The notes under the pieces: model-generated | Databases searched by the model: none | The model's input: the letters and a program-made list of their open reading frames with translations, nothing else | What the model was told of the DNA's origin: nothing | Shown: positions 45,486 to 53,662 of the stretch, piece after piece | How positions within the stretch are numbered: position 1 is the stretch's first letter | How the letters are laid out: every line of letters starts with the position of its first letter | Translations under genes and position numbers: made by a program | Assembly: GCF_018619185.1 (NCBI RefSeq) | Contig: NZ_JAAXYC010000016.1 | Location: forward strand, 1 to 56,394 | From: Streptomyces sp. McG3 | Lineage (GTDB): Bacteria; Actinomycetota; Actinomycetes; Streptomycetales; Streptomycetaceae | Reading direction: 5' to 3' | DNA: 56,394 nucleotides

Positions 45486-46724
45486 ATGCAGGGAGAGGAT
45501 CCGTTCGACGAAGGAGCGACGGGGGGCGGCATCCTGCGCCAGCCGAGGGCCGTCTGGGCCACGGCGGGCGCCTCGGTGGTGGCCTTCATGGGCATCGGCC
45601 TGGTGGACCCGATCCTGCCGTCCATCGCCCAGGGGCTGGACGCCTCGGCGAGTCAGGTGTCGCTGCTGTTCACCTCGTACTTCCTGATCACCGCCTTCGC
45701 GATGCTGGTCACCGGCTTCGTCTCCAGCCGCATCGGCGGCCGCAGGACCCTGCTGGCCGGCCTCGCCCTCGTGATCGTCTTCGCCGCGCTGTCCGGCACC
45801 TCGTCCTCCGTCGCCGAACTGGTCGGCTTCCGGGCCGGCTGGGGCCTGGGCAACGCCCTGTTCGTCTCCACCGCCCTCGCGGTGATCGTCGGGGCGGCGG
45901 CGGGCGGCAGCGCGGCGGCGATCCTGCTGTACGAGTCGGCGCTCGGCCTCGGCATGGCGTGCGGGCCGCTGCTCGGCGCGCTGCTCGGGGACGCCAGCTG
46001 GCGCTACCCCTTCTTCGGCACGGCGGCGCTGATGGCGATCGGCTTCCTCTGCATCGCCGCGTTCCTCAAGGAGCAGCCGAAGCCCGCCCGCAAGACGTCA
46101 CTGCTCGACCCGGTGAAGGCGCTGGGGCACGGCGGGCTGGCCTCGGTCGCGGCCTCGGCGTTCTTCTACAACTACGCGTTCTTCACGATCCTGGCCTTCA
46201 CACCGTTCGTGCTGGACATGACCCCGTACAAGTCCGGCGCGGTCTTCTTCGCCTGGGGCCTGCTGCTGGCCGTCTTCTCCGTGCTGGTCGCCCCGCGTCT
46301 CCAGCGCCGCTTCGGCTCGCTCAAGGTGCTGGGGGCGTCCCTGGTGCTGCTCGCCGTCGATCTGCTGGTCCTCGGCTACGGCAGCCACGGCACGGCCGTC
46401 GTCGCCACGATCGTCTCCGGCGCGTTCATCGGCATGAACAACACCGTCTTCACCGAGCTGGCCCTCGGGGTCTCGGACGCGCCGCGCCCGGTGGCGAGCG
46501 CCGGATACAACTTCGTCCGCTGGTTCGCGGCGGCGGCCGCCCCCTTCCTCGCCCCGAAGATCGAGGAGTGGACCGACGTCCACATCCCGTTCGTGGTGGC
46601 CGCGCTCGCCGCCCTCGTCGGAGCGGCGGTCGTGGGCGTACGGCGTACGGCGCTGACCCACGAGGCCGAGGAGCTGGAGCCGGTCCACGCGCGGGAGGAC
46701 GGCGTGGCGGTCTTCGCCGACTGA
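45486..46724 (+). CDS. MFS drug/metabolite efflux transporter
   Basis: This is a 412-aa protein from ATG 45486 with twelve hydrophobic segments. MFS motifs include ILPSIAQGL, the loop SSRIGGRRTLLAG (motif A between TM2 and TM3), LGMACGPLLGALLG (motif C, an antiporter signature) and GMNNTVFTELALGV. The antiporter motif suggests drug or metabolite export with proton exchange. An AT-rich repeat upstream may bind a regulator, but no regulator gene is adjacent. The stop overlaps a hairpin that also holds the stop of the convergent gene. Confidence 0.85.
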   Translation: MQGEDPFDEGATGGGILRQPRAVWATAGASVVAFMGIGLVDPILPSIAQGLDASASQVSLLFTSYFLITAFAMLVTGFVSSRIGGRRTLLAGLALVIVFAALSGTSSSVAELVGFRAGWGLGNALFVSTALAVIVGAAAGGSAAAILLYESALGLGMACGPLLGALLGDASWRYPFFGTAALMAIGFLCIAAFLKEQPKPARKTSLLDPVKALGHGGLASVAASAFFYNYAFFTILAFTPFVLDMTPYKSGAVFFAWGLLLAVFSVLVAPRLQRRFGSLKVLGASLVLLAVDLLVLGYGSHGTAVVATIVSGAFIGMNNTVFTELALGVSDAPRPVASAGYNFVRWFAAAAAPFLAPKIEEWTDVHIPFVVAALAALVGAAVVGVRRTALTHEAEELEPVHAREDGVAVFAD

Positions 46725-46743
46725 CCGCGCGGACCGGTCAGTC
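46719..46743. terminator. convergent terminator whose stem contains both stop codons
   Basis: Nine-bp perfect arms (46719-46727 and 46735-46743) include the TGA of the MFS gene (46722-46724) on one side and the stop of the minus-strand gene (46738-46740) on the other. The two genes are only 13 nt apart. Confidence 0.6.
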
Positions 46744-47322
46744 CAGCGGTACGGACGTGCGCAGCGGGTCGCGCAGGTCCGTACCGTGCGTCAGCCACCG
46801 CTCCTGGAGCTCCTGTGCGCCGCGCACCCGCTTCCAGGCGGCCTCGTTGTGCGTCATCGGCAGCAGCGGCAGGAAGCGCACCGGGTCCATCGGCTCGTCC
46901 AGCTCCAGGTCCTCCACCAGACCACCGGACTCCGCGACCAGCACCGAGGTGAACGGCGCCCCGGTCCACAGCGGCTCCCCCAGGTCCAGCGAGGCGCCGG
47001 CGGCCACGATCAACCCCTCGACCTGCGGGGACGCGGCCAGCACGGCGAGCGGGCGCAGCACCTGGTCGGTGTCGGCGAGTCCGCCCCGTACGGAGAGGAT
47101 CAGCTCGGCGCGGGGCCCCTTCACCGGGTCGGCGAGCGGGGAGGTGGGGTCGGCCATCGGCTGACCGGACATGCCGAGCGTCGCGTAGCGCACCACGTCG
47201 CCGTCGAGGAAGCGCAGCACCTCGATGCGGTCGGTGCCCAGGAACGTCACGTCGGCGCGGGCGTCCGGATCCCCGAGAGCGGAACGGAGCCGGGCCTCGA
47301 CCAGAGCGAGAATTTCTGCCAT
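46738..47322 (-). CDS. suppressor-of-fused (SUFU)-like domain protein
   Basis: This protein has 194 aa from ATG 47322. The sequence pattern RIEVLRFLDGDVVRYATLGMS, then RAELILSVRGG, PLWTGAPFTSVLVAES and VRFLPLLPMTHNEAAWKR is that of bacterial SUFU-like domain proteins, often linked to immunity against toxins or to unknown cytoplasmic roles. No toxin gene is adjacent. It is divergent from the corA leader region. Confidence 0.75.
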   Translation of the reverse strand: MAEILALVEARLRSALGDPDARADVTFLGTDRIEVLRFLDGDVVRYATLGMSGQPMADPTSPLADPVKGPRAELILSVRGGLADTDQVLRPLAVLAASPQVEGLIVAAGASLDLGEPLWTGAPFTSVLVAESGGLVEDLELDEPMDPVRFLPLLPMTHNEAAWKRVRGAQELQERWLTHGTDLRDPLRTSVPLD

Positions 47323-47767
47323 GCCGCGAGCATAGATCGCGTAGGGAATGGGCAAAGTACGGGATTGGGCCTTGGGCGGCTGATAGCCTGGCCGCCGGTC
47401 GGGACAGCACGCAGAAGCGTTGCTCTTCTTCGTCCCGACGACACGTCGTCCCCCACGGGGGACCGGCCGGAGGAGGTGGGGACTGCTATGGATCCAAGTC
47501 GACCGTGCAGTACCAACCGCTCTTCCGCGCCTCGCATTTCCCGTTGATCCGACGCCTCGTCGGTCGCCCGGTGCCGACATCGCCGTCGTATCCGGATGAC
47601 TCCTCGACAGCAGTTCGCGCGACGGAAGAGCCCTTCGTTTTTGCCTGTCTGTAGCGAACGCCGTCATCGCGCCCGCGCGGTGCCGCCCGCTTTGCGGACG
47701 TGAGCACACGTCCTCGTTCCGGGCTGTTCCACGCCCTCGCCGACGGCCCTCCGTGAAGGAGCCAGCC
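47323..47767 (+). other. 445-nt upstream region and leader of corA
   Basis: There is no conventional gene apart from the short leader ORF listed separately. It contains several potential hairpins (for example GTCCCCC/GGGGGAC around 47449-47464), the SD of the leader ORF at 47470-47476, and a T5 run (47637-47641) preceded by a weak stem. T runs are rare here. Confidence 0.5.
47488..47547 (+). CDS. corA leader peptide candidate (19 aa)
   Basis: ATG 47488 to TGA 47547 encodes 19 residues rich in Ser, Arg and Pro, ending APRISR. An excellent GGAGGAGG Shine-Dalgarno lies about 11 nt upstream, and the corA start is 220 nt downstream. This is comparable in position to leader ORFs of Mg2+ transporter genes in enteric bacteria (corL, mgtL), though there is no sequence likeness. 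Confidence 0.5.
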   Translation: MDPSRPCSTNRSSAPRISR

Positions 47768-48895
47768 ATGTCGATGATCCGTGACCTGCGCGCCGCCGTG
47801 CGCCCGTCCCTGCGCCCGTCCCTCCGTAAGAACAGCGCCCCCTACAGCGCGTACGACTCCACCCGCGACCCGTCCGCCTCCAGCGCCGTCGTCGACTGCG
47901 CCGTCTACCGCGACGGCCGCCGGCTGGCGACGCCCGCGGCCCCGACGCCGCACGAGGCGATGCTCCAGGTGCGGGAGGAGGGCGGCTTCGCGTGGATCGG
48001 TCTGCACGAGCCGACCGAGGCCGAATTCGCGGGCATCGCCCGGGAGTTCGGGCTGCACCCGCTGGCCGTCGAGGACGCCGTACACGCCCACCAGAGGCCC
48101 AAGCTGGAGCGCTACGACGACACGCTGTTCACCGTCTTCAAGACGATCCACTACGTGGAGCACGCCGAACTGACCGCGACCAGCGAGGTCGTGGAGACCG
48201 GCGAGGTGATGTGTTTCACCGGCCGGGACTTCGTCATCACCGTCCGGCACGGCGGTCAGGGCTCCCTGCGCGCTCTGCGCCACCGCCTCCAGGACGATCC
48301 GGAGCTGCTCACCAAGGGCCCCTCCGCCGTGCTGCACGCCATCGCCGACCATGTGGTCGACGGGTACATCGCGGTGGCCGAGGCGGTGCAGGACGACATC
48401 GACGAGGTGGAGATCGATGTCTTCTCCACCCCGGCCAAGGGCAGCCCGCGCGGTTCGGACGCGGGCCGGATCTACCAGCTCAAGCGCGAGGTGCTGGAGT
48501 TCAAGCGGGCCGTCTCGCCACTGCTGCGGCCCATGCAGCTGCTGAGCGAGCGGCCGATGCGGCTGATCGACCCCGACATCCAGAAGTACTTCCGCGACGT
48601 CGCCGACCACCTCGCCCGGGTCCAGGAGGAGGTCCTCGGCTTCGACGAGCTGCTCAACTCGATCCTCCAGGCGAATCTGGCGCAGGCGACCGTCACGCAG
48701 AACGAGGACATGCGCAAGATCACCTCCTGGGCGGCGATCATCGCCGTGCCGACGATGATCTGCGGTGTCTACGGCATGAACTTCGAGCACATGCCCGAGC
48801 TCCAGTGGAAGTACGGCTATCCGCTGGTGCTCGGCGTCATCGGGGTGGTCTGTTTCTCCATCCACCGCATCCTCAAGCGCAACGGCTGGCTCTGA
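47768..48895 (+). CDS. corA: CorA-family magnesium/cobalt transporter
   Basis: This transporter has 375 aa from ATG 47768, with AAGGAG at 47756-47761; a GTG at 47753 is less likely. The large N-terminal cytoplasmic domain is followed by the stalk helix (YFRDVADHLARVQEEVLGFDELL). Two C-terminal TM helices follow, and the first ends in the CorA signature YGMNFEHMPE, the GMN pore-mouth motif. CorA pentamers carry Mg2+ (also Co2+/Ni2+). The position near the MgtE-N/CBS gene suggests a divalent-cation region, and M. tuberculosis corA (Rv1239c) is in the matching block. Confidence 0.95.
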   Translation: MSMIRDLRAAVRPSLRPSLRKNSAPYSAYDSTRDPSASSAVVDCAVYRDGRRLATPAAPTPHEAMLQVREEGGFAWIGLHEPTEAEFAGIAREFGLHPLAVEDAVHAHQRPKLERYDDTLFTVFKTIHYVEHAELTATSEVVETGEVMCFTGRDFVITVRHGGQGSLRALRHRLQDDPELLTKGPSAVLHAIADHVVDGYIAVAEAVQDDIDEVEIDVFSTPAKGSPRGSDAGRIYQLKREVLEFKRAVSPLLRPMQLLSERPMRLIDPDIQKYFRDVADHLARVQEEVLGFDELLNSILQANLAQATVTQNEDMRKITSWAAIIAVPTMICGVYGMNFEHMPELQWKYGYPLVLGVIGVVCFSIHRILKRNGWL

Positions 48896-48938
48896 GCGCG
48901 GCCGCCCCCCGATCGCCGGTGGGTCTAAGCTCGCGCCC

Positions 48939-49475
48939 ATGACTGACGCCGTCGCGCCCGATGCCGCCGCCGACCTGCTGGAGAGGGCCCTCGTCGAGGA
49001 GGCCACGAAGAAGTCCGGTCTCGTCTGGGTGCGGGGCGACGGGCCGGCCCGAGCCGTCTGGCACATCTGGCACGACGGCGCGGCACACCTGGTCGGCGGC
49101 GGCCCCGGCGAGCAGCCCCTGCCCGAGGGCCTGGCCGACGGCGGCCGCGCCGAGGTGACCGTACGCAGCAAGGACAAGGGGGGCCGGATCGTCGCCTGGG
49201 GTGCGGCGTGCCGTTTCCTCCCGCCGCACTCCGAGGAGTGGGAGGCGGCGGTCGCCGAGCTGAAGGGCAAGCGGCTGAACGCGCCGGACGCCGAGTCGAT
49301 GACGGAGCGGTGGGCGCGCGAGTGCACCGTGGTGCGGCTGACGCCGGACACCGTCAGCACCGCGCTGCCGGACACCTCGCTGGCGGCAGTCCCGCTGCCG
49401 ACCGGGGCCACCACCCGGCAGCCGGCCCCGGCCGCGCTCCCCCGGCTGCTGCTGAAGCGTCGCGGGAAGCGCTGA
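48939..49475 (+). CDS. hypothetical protein
   Basis: This ORF gives 178 aa from ATG 48939. There is no signal peptide or TM segment. The N-terminal half has an alternating beta pattern (GLVWVRGDGPARAVWHIWH, then RAEVTVRSKDKGGRIVAW), followed by EEWEAAVAELKGKRL, which suggests a split-barrel or flavin-binding-like fold. No catalytic motif is obvious. The C-terminus is Pro/Arg-rich. It follows corA after 43 bp and may share its transcript. I do not recognise a named family. Confidence 0.7.
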   Translation: MTDAVAPDAAADLLERALVEEATKKSGLVWVRGDGPARAVWHIWHDGAAHLVGGGPGEQPLPEGLADGGRAEVTVRSKDKGGRIVAWGAACRFLPPHSEEWEAAVAELKGKRLNAPDAESMTERWARECTVVRLTPDTVSTALPDTSLAAVPLPTGATTRQPAPAALPRLLLKRRGKR

Positions 49476-49500
49476 GCCAGGGCCTCGCGGTACGGGTCGC

Positions 49501-50274
49501 TCAGCCGGAGGACTTGGGGAGCTGGCCGCCGTAGTCGACGGTGTCGTCCTCCTGGGGCGCCTCCAGCGGGAAGGCCTGCCCCCAGTCGGCCAGCGTGACC
49601 GTGCCCCCGCCGCCGCCCCGGGCCACCCGGACCGGGTACGGCTGGTCCTCCAGCGAGACGTCGAACGCCCCGCCCTCGCCCTTGCCGCCCAGGATCTGGA
49701 TGGTGCGGTGCCCGGCGACCGTGTCCCGGCCGCCTTTGCTGACCTTTCCGTTCAGCGCGAGGAGCCCGTCGAGCAGGACCTTCTTGTCGGTGAAGCCGCG
49801 CAGCTGGCGGTAGCTGGGGTCGCCCTCGGGGACCTTCACGTACTTGCCGCCCAGCTTGTCGGCGGCCGCCACGTCGGAGGACCCGCCCTCGCCGCCGCCG
49901 CCGCTCTCCTCGTGGGTCCAGAACTCCGCGGGCGCCTTCAGGTAGAGCTCGTCGTCCACCCGCAGCAGGGCGAAGCTCTGCTGCTTGGAGGTCACCGAGC
50001 CCATGCCGCCCTCGGCGTTGAGCTTCATCTCCAGCCGGTAGGTGCCGCCCTTGCTGACGAGCGTGCCCGACAGGCGTACGGCGCTCGCCGCTCCGGCCGC
50101 CGCTCTGGCCTTCTCGTCGATCTCGGTGGCGGAGAGTTTGGCGACGCCGTTGGTCCCCTTGTCCGGGTCCTCCTCCGTGCCGCAGGCGGCCAGGGCCGCG
50201 GTGAGCCCTCCGCACAGCACGAGAGCGAGGGCGGTCCGGCGATGGTTCCGCACGGCCGGGGCGAAAGAGGTCAC
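49501..50274 (-). CDS. secreted lipoprotein, LppX/LprG-like in outline
   Basis: This lipoprotein has 257 aa from GTG 50274. Its signal peptide contains a long hydrophobic stretch and lipobox LAAC (about residues 27-30). The mature part has the beta-rich sequence LSGTLVSKGGTYRLEMKLN, then SFALLRVDDELYLKAPAEFW and PYPVRVARGGGGGTVTLADW, as in LolA/LppX-type half-barrel lipoproteins. A Gly/Ser-rich loop (EESGGGGEGGSSD) interrupts it. Lipid-binding or trafficking is possible but not shown. It lies head-to-head with the MgtE-like gene. Confidence 0.78.
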   Translation of the reverse strand: MTSFAPAVRNHRRTALALVLCGGLTAALAACGTEEDPDKGTNGVAKLSATEIDEKARAAAGAASAVRLSGTLVSKGGTYRLEMKLNAEGGMGSVTSKQQSFALLRVDDELYLKAPAEFWTHEESGGGGEGGSSDVAAADKLGGKYVKVPEGDPSYRQLRGFTDKKVLLDGLLALNGKVSKGGRDTVAGHRTIQILGGKGEGGAFDVSLEDQPYPVRVARGGGGGTVTLADWGQAFPLEAPQEDDTVDYGGQLPKSSG

Positions 50275-50520
50275 GGGCGCACTGCCTCTCAACTGCGATC
50301 GGGGGGTGGCAGACGGCAGCGTACCCGGGAGGCGCGTGCCTCCCGGCAGCCAGCCGTACGGACCGGTCCGCCGGGGCGCGGTGCGGCGGTACGGGCTAGC
50401 CTGATCCCGGCGTACCGACGGATTCCGCCGGCCCGCGGGGCCCGTCCGGGACGGTCGGGCGCGGACGGTCACGGGATACGTGACGACACAGTGGACACGG
50501 ACGGACGAAGGAGGCCGAGG

Positions 50521-51810
50521 ATGGCGGCGGTCACCCCCAGGGTCTTCGTCTCGCACCTGTCCGGCGTACCCGTATTCGACCCGAACGGGGACCAGGTCGG
50601 CCGGGTCCGTGATCTGGTGGCGATGCTGCGGGTCGGCGGACGCCCGCCGCGCATCCTGGGCCTGGTGGTCGAGGTGATCAGCCGCCGGCGGATCTTCCTG
50701 CCGATGACCCGGGTGACGGGCGTCGAGTCCGGCCAGGTCATCACCACCGGCGTCGTCAACATGCGGCGCTTCGAACAGCGGCCCACGGAACGTCTCGTCC
50801 TCGGCGAGTTCCTGGACCGGCGGGTGCGGCTGGTGGATGGCCATGACCAGGACGGCGAGGAGGTCACCGTCCTGGACGTGGCCATCCAGCAGCTGCCGGC
50901 CCGCCGCGACTGGGAGATCGACAAGTACTTCGTCCGCAAGGGGCGCGGCGGGGCGCTGCGCCGCAAGGGCGAGACCCTGACAGTGGAGTGGTCGGCGGTC
51001 AGCGGCTTCTCGCTGGACGAGCACGGCCAGGGCGCGGAGAGCCTGGTCGCCACGTTCGAGCGGCTGCGGCCCACCGATGTGGCGAACGCCCTGCACCACC
51101 TCTCGCCCAAGCGCCGGGTGGAGGTCGCCGCCGCCCTGGACGACGACCGGCTCGCCGACGTCCTGGAGGAGCTGCCCGAGGACGACCAGGTGGAGATCAT
51201 CGGCAAGCTCGCCGAGGAGCGGGCCGCCGACGTCCTGGAGGCGATGGACCCCGACGACGCGGCGGACCTGCTCTCCGAGCTGCCGGAGGAGGACAAGGAA
51301 CGGCTGCTGGCGCTGATGCGGCCGGACGACGCCGCCGATGTCCGCCGTCTGATGTCGTACGAGGAGCGGACGGCGGGCGGTCTGATGACGACCGAGCCGA
51401 TCGTGCTGCTGCCCGACGCCACGGTGGCCGACGCGCTGGCCCGGGTGCGGCAGGCGGACCTGTCCCCGGCGCTCGCCGCGCAGGTGTACGTGTGCCGCTC
51501 CCCCGACGACACCCCGACCGGGAAGTACCTGGGCACGGTGCATTTCCAGCGGCTGCTGCGCGACCCGCCGTTCACCCTGGTCAGCTCGATCGTCGACAGC
51601 GACCTGGTGCCGCTGTCGCCGGACACCCCGCTGCCGACGGTCACCAGTTATCTGGCCGCGTACAACATGGTCTCGGTGCCCGTCGTGGACGAGACCGGTT
51701 CGCTGCTGGGCGCGGTGACCGTGGACGATGTCCTGGACCACCTGCTGCCGGACGACTGGCGCGAGACGGATCTGCACGGGGAGGAGGGGATCGGTCATGG
51801 CGGGCGATGA
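50521..51810 (+). CDS. soluble MgtE-N/CBS-domain protein with N-terminal PRC-barrel
   Basis: This 429-aa protein starts at ATG 50521 behind a GGAGG Shine-Dalgarno. A PRC-barrel-like domain (VSHLSGVPVFDPNGDQVGRV) leads. The MgtE N-domain helical repeats follow (ALHHLSPKRRVEVAAAL, DVLEELPEDDQVEI, DVLEAMDPDDAADLL), then two CBS domains (LMTTEPIVLLPDATV; SVPVVDETGSLLGAV). The MgtE five-helix channel domain is absent and there is no TM helix. It could sense Mg2+ or nucleotides and act on a partner. It overlaps the DUF1003 gene by 14 nt, so the two are translationally linked; a similar pair exists near mrp in M. tuberculosis (Rv1231c/Rv1232c). Confidence 0.88.
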   Translation: MAAVTPRVFVSHLSGVPVFDPNGDQVGRVRDLVAMLRVGGRPPRILGLVVEVISRRRIFLPMTRVTGVESGQVITTGVVNMRRFEQRPTERLVLGEFLDRRVRLVDGHDQDGEEVTVLDVAIQQLPARRDWEIDKYFVRKGRGGALRRKGETLTVEWSAVSGFSLDEHGQGAESLVATFERLRPTDVANALHHLSPKRRVEVAAALDDDRLADVLEELPEDDQVEIIGKLAEERAADVLEAMDPDDAADLLSELPEEDKERLLALMRPDDAADVRRLMSYEERTAGGLMTTEPIVLLPDATVADALARVRQADLSPALAAQVYVCRSPDDTPTGKYLGTVHFQRLLRDPPFTLVSSIVDSDLVPLSPDTPLPTVTSYLAAYNMVSVPVVDETGSLLGAVTVDDVLDHLLPDDWRETDLHGEEGIGHGGR

Positions 51811-52357
51811 GCGGGCGAAGGCGGGGTCGACCGGCGCCTCGGGCCTGGTGCGGCCCCCGCGCACCCGGCTGGACCAGCCGAAGGACCCGCGTCGGCGGCT
51901 GCTGCCGGAGTACGACCCGGAGGCGTTCGGCCGGTTCTCGGAGCGGATCGCGCGGTTCCTGGGGACCGGGCGGTTCATCGTCTGGATGACGCTGATCATC
52001 ATCATCTGGGTGCTGTGGAACATCTTCGCGCCCAAGGATCTGCGCTTCGACCAGTACCCGTTCATCTTCCTGACGCTGATGCTGTCGCTCCAGGCCTCCT
52101 ACGCCGCGCCGCTGATCCTCCTCGCGCAGAACCGGCAGGACGACCGCGACCGGGTCACGCACGAGCAGGACCGGAAGCAGAACGAGCGCTCCATCGCCGA
52201 CACCGAATACCTGACACGGGAGATCGCGGCCCTGCGCATGGGCCTGGGCGAGGTCGCCACCCGGGACTGGATCCGCTCGGAACTGCAGGACATGGTGAGG
52301 GACATGGAGGACCGGCAGGTGCTGTTCCCGGCCGAGAGTGACGAAGGCGACCGCTGA
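51797..52357 (+). CDS. DUF1003 membrane protein
   Basis: This protein has 186 aa from ATG 51797, inside the 3' end of the MgtE-like gene. Two TM helices (FIVWMTLIIIIWVLWNIFA and FIFLTLMLSLQASYAAPLILLA) are joined by a short loop; this is the DUF1003 signature. The C-terminal ~70 residues form a charged helix (RDRVTHEQDRKQNERS). The function is unknown. The gene overlap suggests that it is the membrane partner of the soluble MgtE-N/CBS protein. Confidence 0.9.
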   Translation: MAGDERAKAGSTGASGLVRPPRTRLDQPKDPRRRLLPEYDPEAFGRFSERIARFLGTGRFIVWMTLIIIIWVLWNIFAPKDLRFDQYPFIFLTLMLSLQASYAAPLILLAQNRQDDRDRVTHEQDRKQNERSIADTEYLTREIAALRMGLGEVATRDWIRSELQDMVRDMEDRQVLFPAESDEGDR

Positions 52358-52400
52358 AGGGCTACCCGCCCGTAGCGCTCCGCGCCGTAACATCGTCTGT

Positions 52401-53534
52401 ATGGCTACGGAAGACGCGGTGCTTGAGGCACTGGCGACAGTGAACGACCCGGAGATCCACCGCCCGATCACCGAGCTGGGCATGGTGAAATCGGTCGAGA
52501 TCGATCCTGACGGTGTAGTCGCTGTCACGGTGTATCTCACGGTCTCCGGCTGTCCGATGCGCGAGACGATCACCCGGAACGTGACCGAGGCGGTCGCCCG
52601 GGTCGAGGGCGTCTCGCGGGTCGAGGTGACCCTCGACGTCATGAGCGACGAACAGCGCAAGGACCTGGCGAGCTCGCTGCGCGGCGGCACCGCCGAGCGG
52701 GAGGTGCCCTTCGCCCAGCCCGGCTCGCTGACCCGGGTGTACGCGGTGGCCTCCGGCAAGGGCGGCGTCGGCAAGTCCTCGGTCACGGTGAACCTCGCCG
52801 CGGCGATGGCGGCCGACGGACTGAAGGTCGGCGTCGTGGACGCGGACATCTACGGGCACAGCGTGCCCCGGATGCTCGGTGCGGACGGCAAGCCCACCCA
52901 GGTCGAGAACATGATCATGCCGCCGTCCGCGCACGGCGTGAAGGTCATCTCCATCGGCATGTTCACCCCGGGCAACGCGCCCGTGGTCTGGCGCGGTCCG
53001 ATGCTGCACCGGGCGCTCCAGCAGTTCCTCGCCGATGTGTACTGGGGCGACCTGGACGTCCTGCTGCTCGACCTGCCGCCGGGCACCGGCGACATCGCGA
53101 TCTCGGTCGCGCAGCTCGTGCCGAACGCGGAGATCCTGGTCGTCACGACCCCGCAGCAGGCGGCGGCCGAGGTGGCCGAGCGGGCCGGCTCGATCGCCGT
53201 GCAGACCCACCAGAAGATCGTCGGCGTGGTGGAGAACATGTCGGGCATGCCGTGCCCGCACTGCGACGAGATGGTCGACGTGTTCGGCTCGGGCGGTGGC
53301 GCACGGGTCGCGGAGGGGCTGACCCGTACGATCGGCGCCGAGGTACCGGTGCTCGGCTCGATCCCGATCGACGTACGGCTGCGCGAGGGCGGCGACGAGG
53401 GCAAGCCGGTCGTCCTGTCCGACCCCGACTCGCCGGCCGGCAGCGCGCTGCGCTCGATCGCGGAGAAGCTGGGCGGCCGTCAGCGCGGCCTGTCGGGCAT
53501 GTCGCTGGGAATCACCCCGCGCAACAAGTTCTGA
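52401..53534 (+). CDS. mrp: Mrp/ApbC iron-sulfur cluster carrier ATPase
   Basis: This ATPase has 377 aa from ATG 52401. The N-terminal MIP18/DUF59 domain (ATVNDPEIHRPITELGMV, then VSGCPMRE) is fused to a ParA-like P-loop ATPase: deviant Walker A SGKGGVGKSS, DADIYGHSVPRML and LDLPPGTGDIA. The CPHC pair near residue 290 binds the cluster in the Mrp/Nbp35 family. Mrp transfers [4Fe-4S] clusters to apo-proteins, which may include AdnA and WblC in this window. A stem-loop terminator (53551-53585) follows. It is the counterpart of Rv1229c. Confidence 0.95.
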   Translation: MATEDAVLEALATVNDPEIHRPITELGMVKSVEIDPDGVVAVTVYLTVSGCPMRETITRNVTEAVARVEGVSRVEVTLDVMSDEQRKDLASSLRGGTAEREVPFAQPGSLTRVYAVASGKGGVGKSSVTVNLAAAMAADGLKVGVVDADIYGHSVPRMLGADGKPTQVENMIMPPSAHGVKVISIGMFTPGNAPVVWRGPMLHRALQQFLADVYWGDLDVLLLDLPPGTGDIAISVAQLVPNAEILVVTTPQQAAAEVAERAGSIAVQTHQKIVGVVENMSGMPCPHCDEMVDVFGSGGGARVAEGLTRTIGAEVPVLGSIPIDVRLREGGDEGKPVVLSDPDSPAGSALRSIAEKLGGRQRGLSGMSLGITPRNKF

Positions 53535-53550
53535 CGCTCCTCGGGGCGGC

Positions 53551-53585
53551 ACAGGGCGGGCCGGTGGTCATCCGGCCCGCCCTGT
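53551..53585 (+). terminator. terminator after mrp
   Basis: Perfect 14-bp arms (53551-53564 and 53572-53585) with a 7-nt loop lie 16 bp past the mrp stop. The second arm merges into the 29-bp tandem repeat. Confidence 0.8.
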
Positions 53586-53662
53586 CACGTCGCCGCGCGT
53601 AGGACCCGCCCTGTCGCGTCGCTACGCGTACGTCCCGCCCTGTCGCGTCGCTACGCGTAGGT
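53576..53662. repeat. three tandem 29-bp repeats
   Basis: Three 29-bp units (53576-53604, 53605-53633, 53634-53662) begin CCCGCCCTGTCGCGTCGC. Units 2 and 3 are almost identical. The third unit contains the 3' end and stop codon (53651-53653) of the minus-strand gene. Confidence 0.9.
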
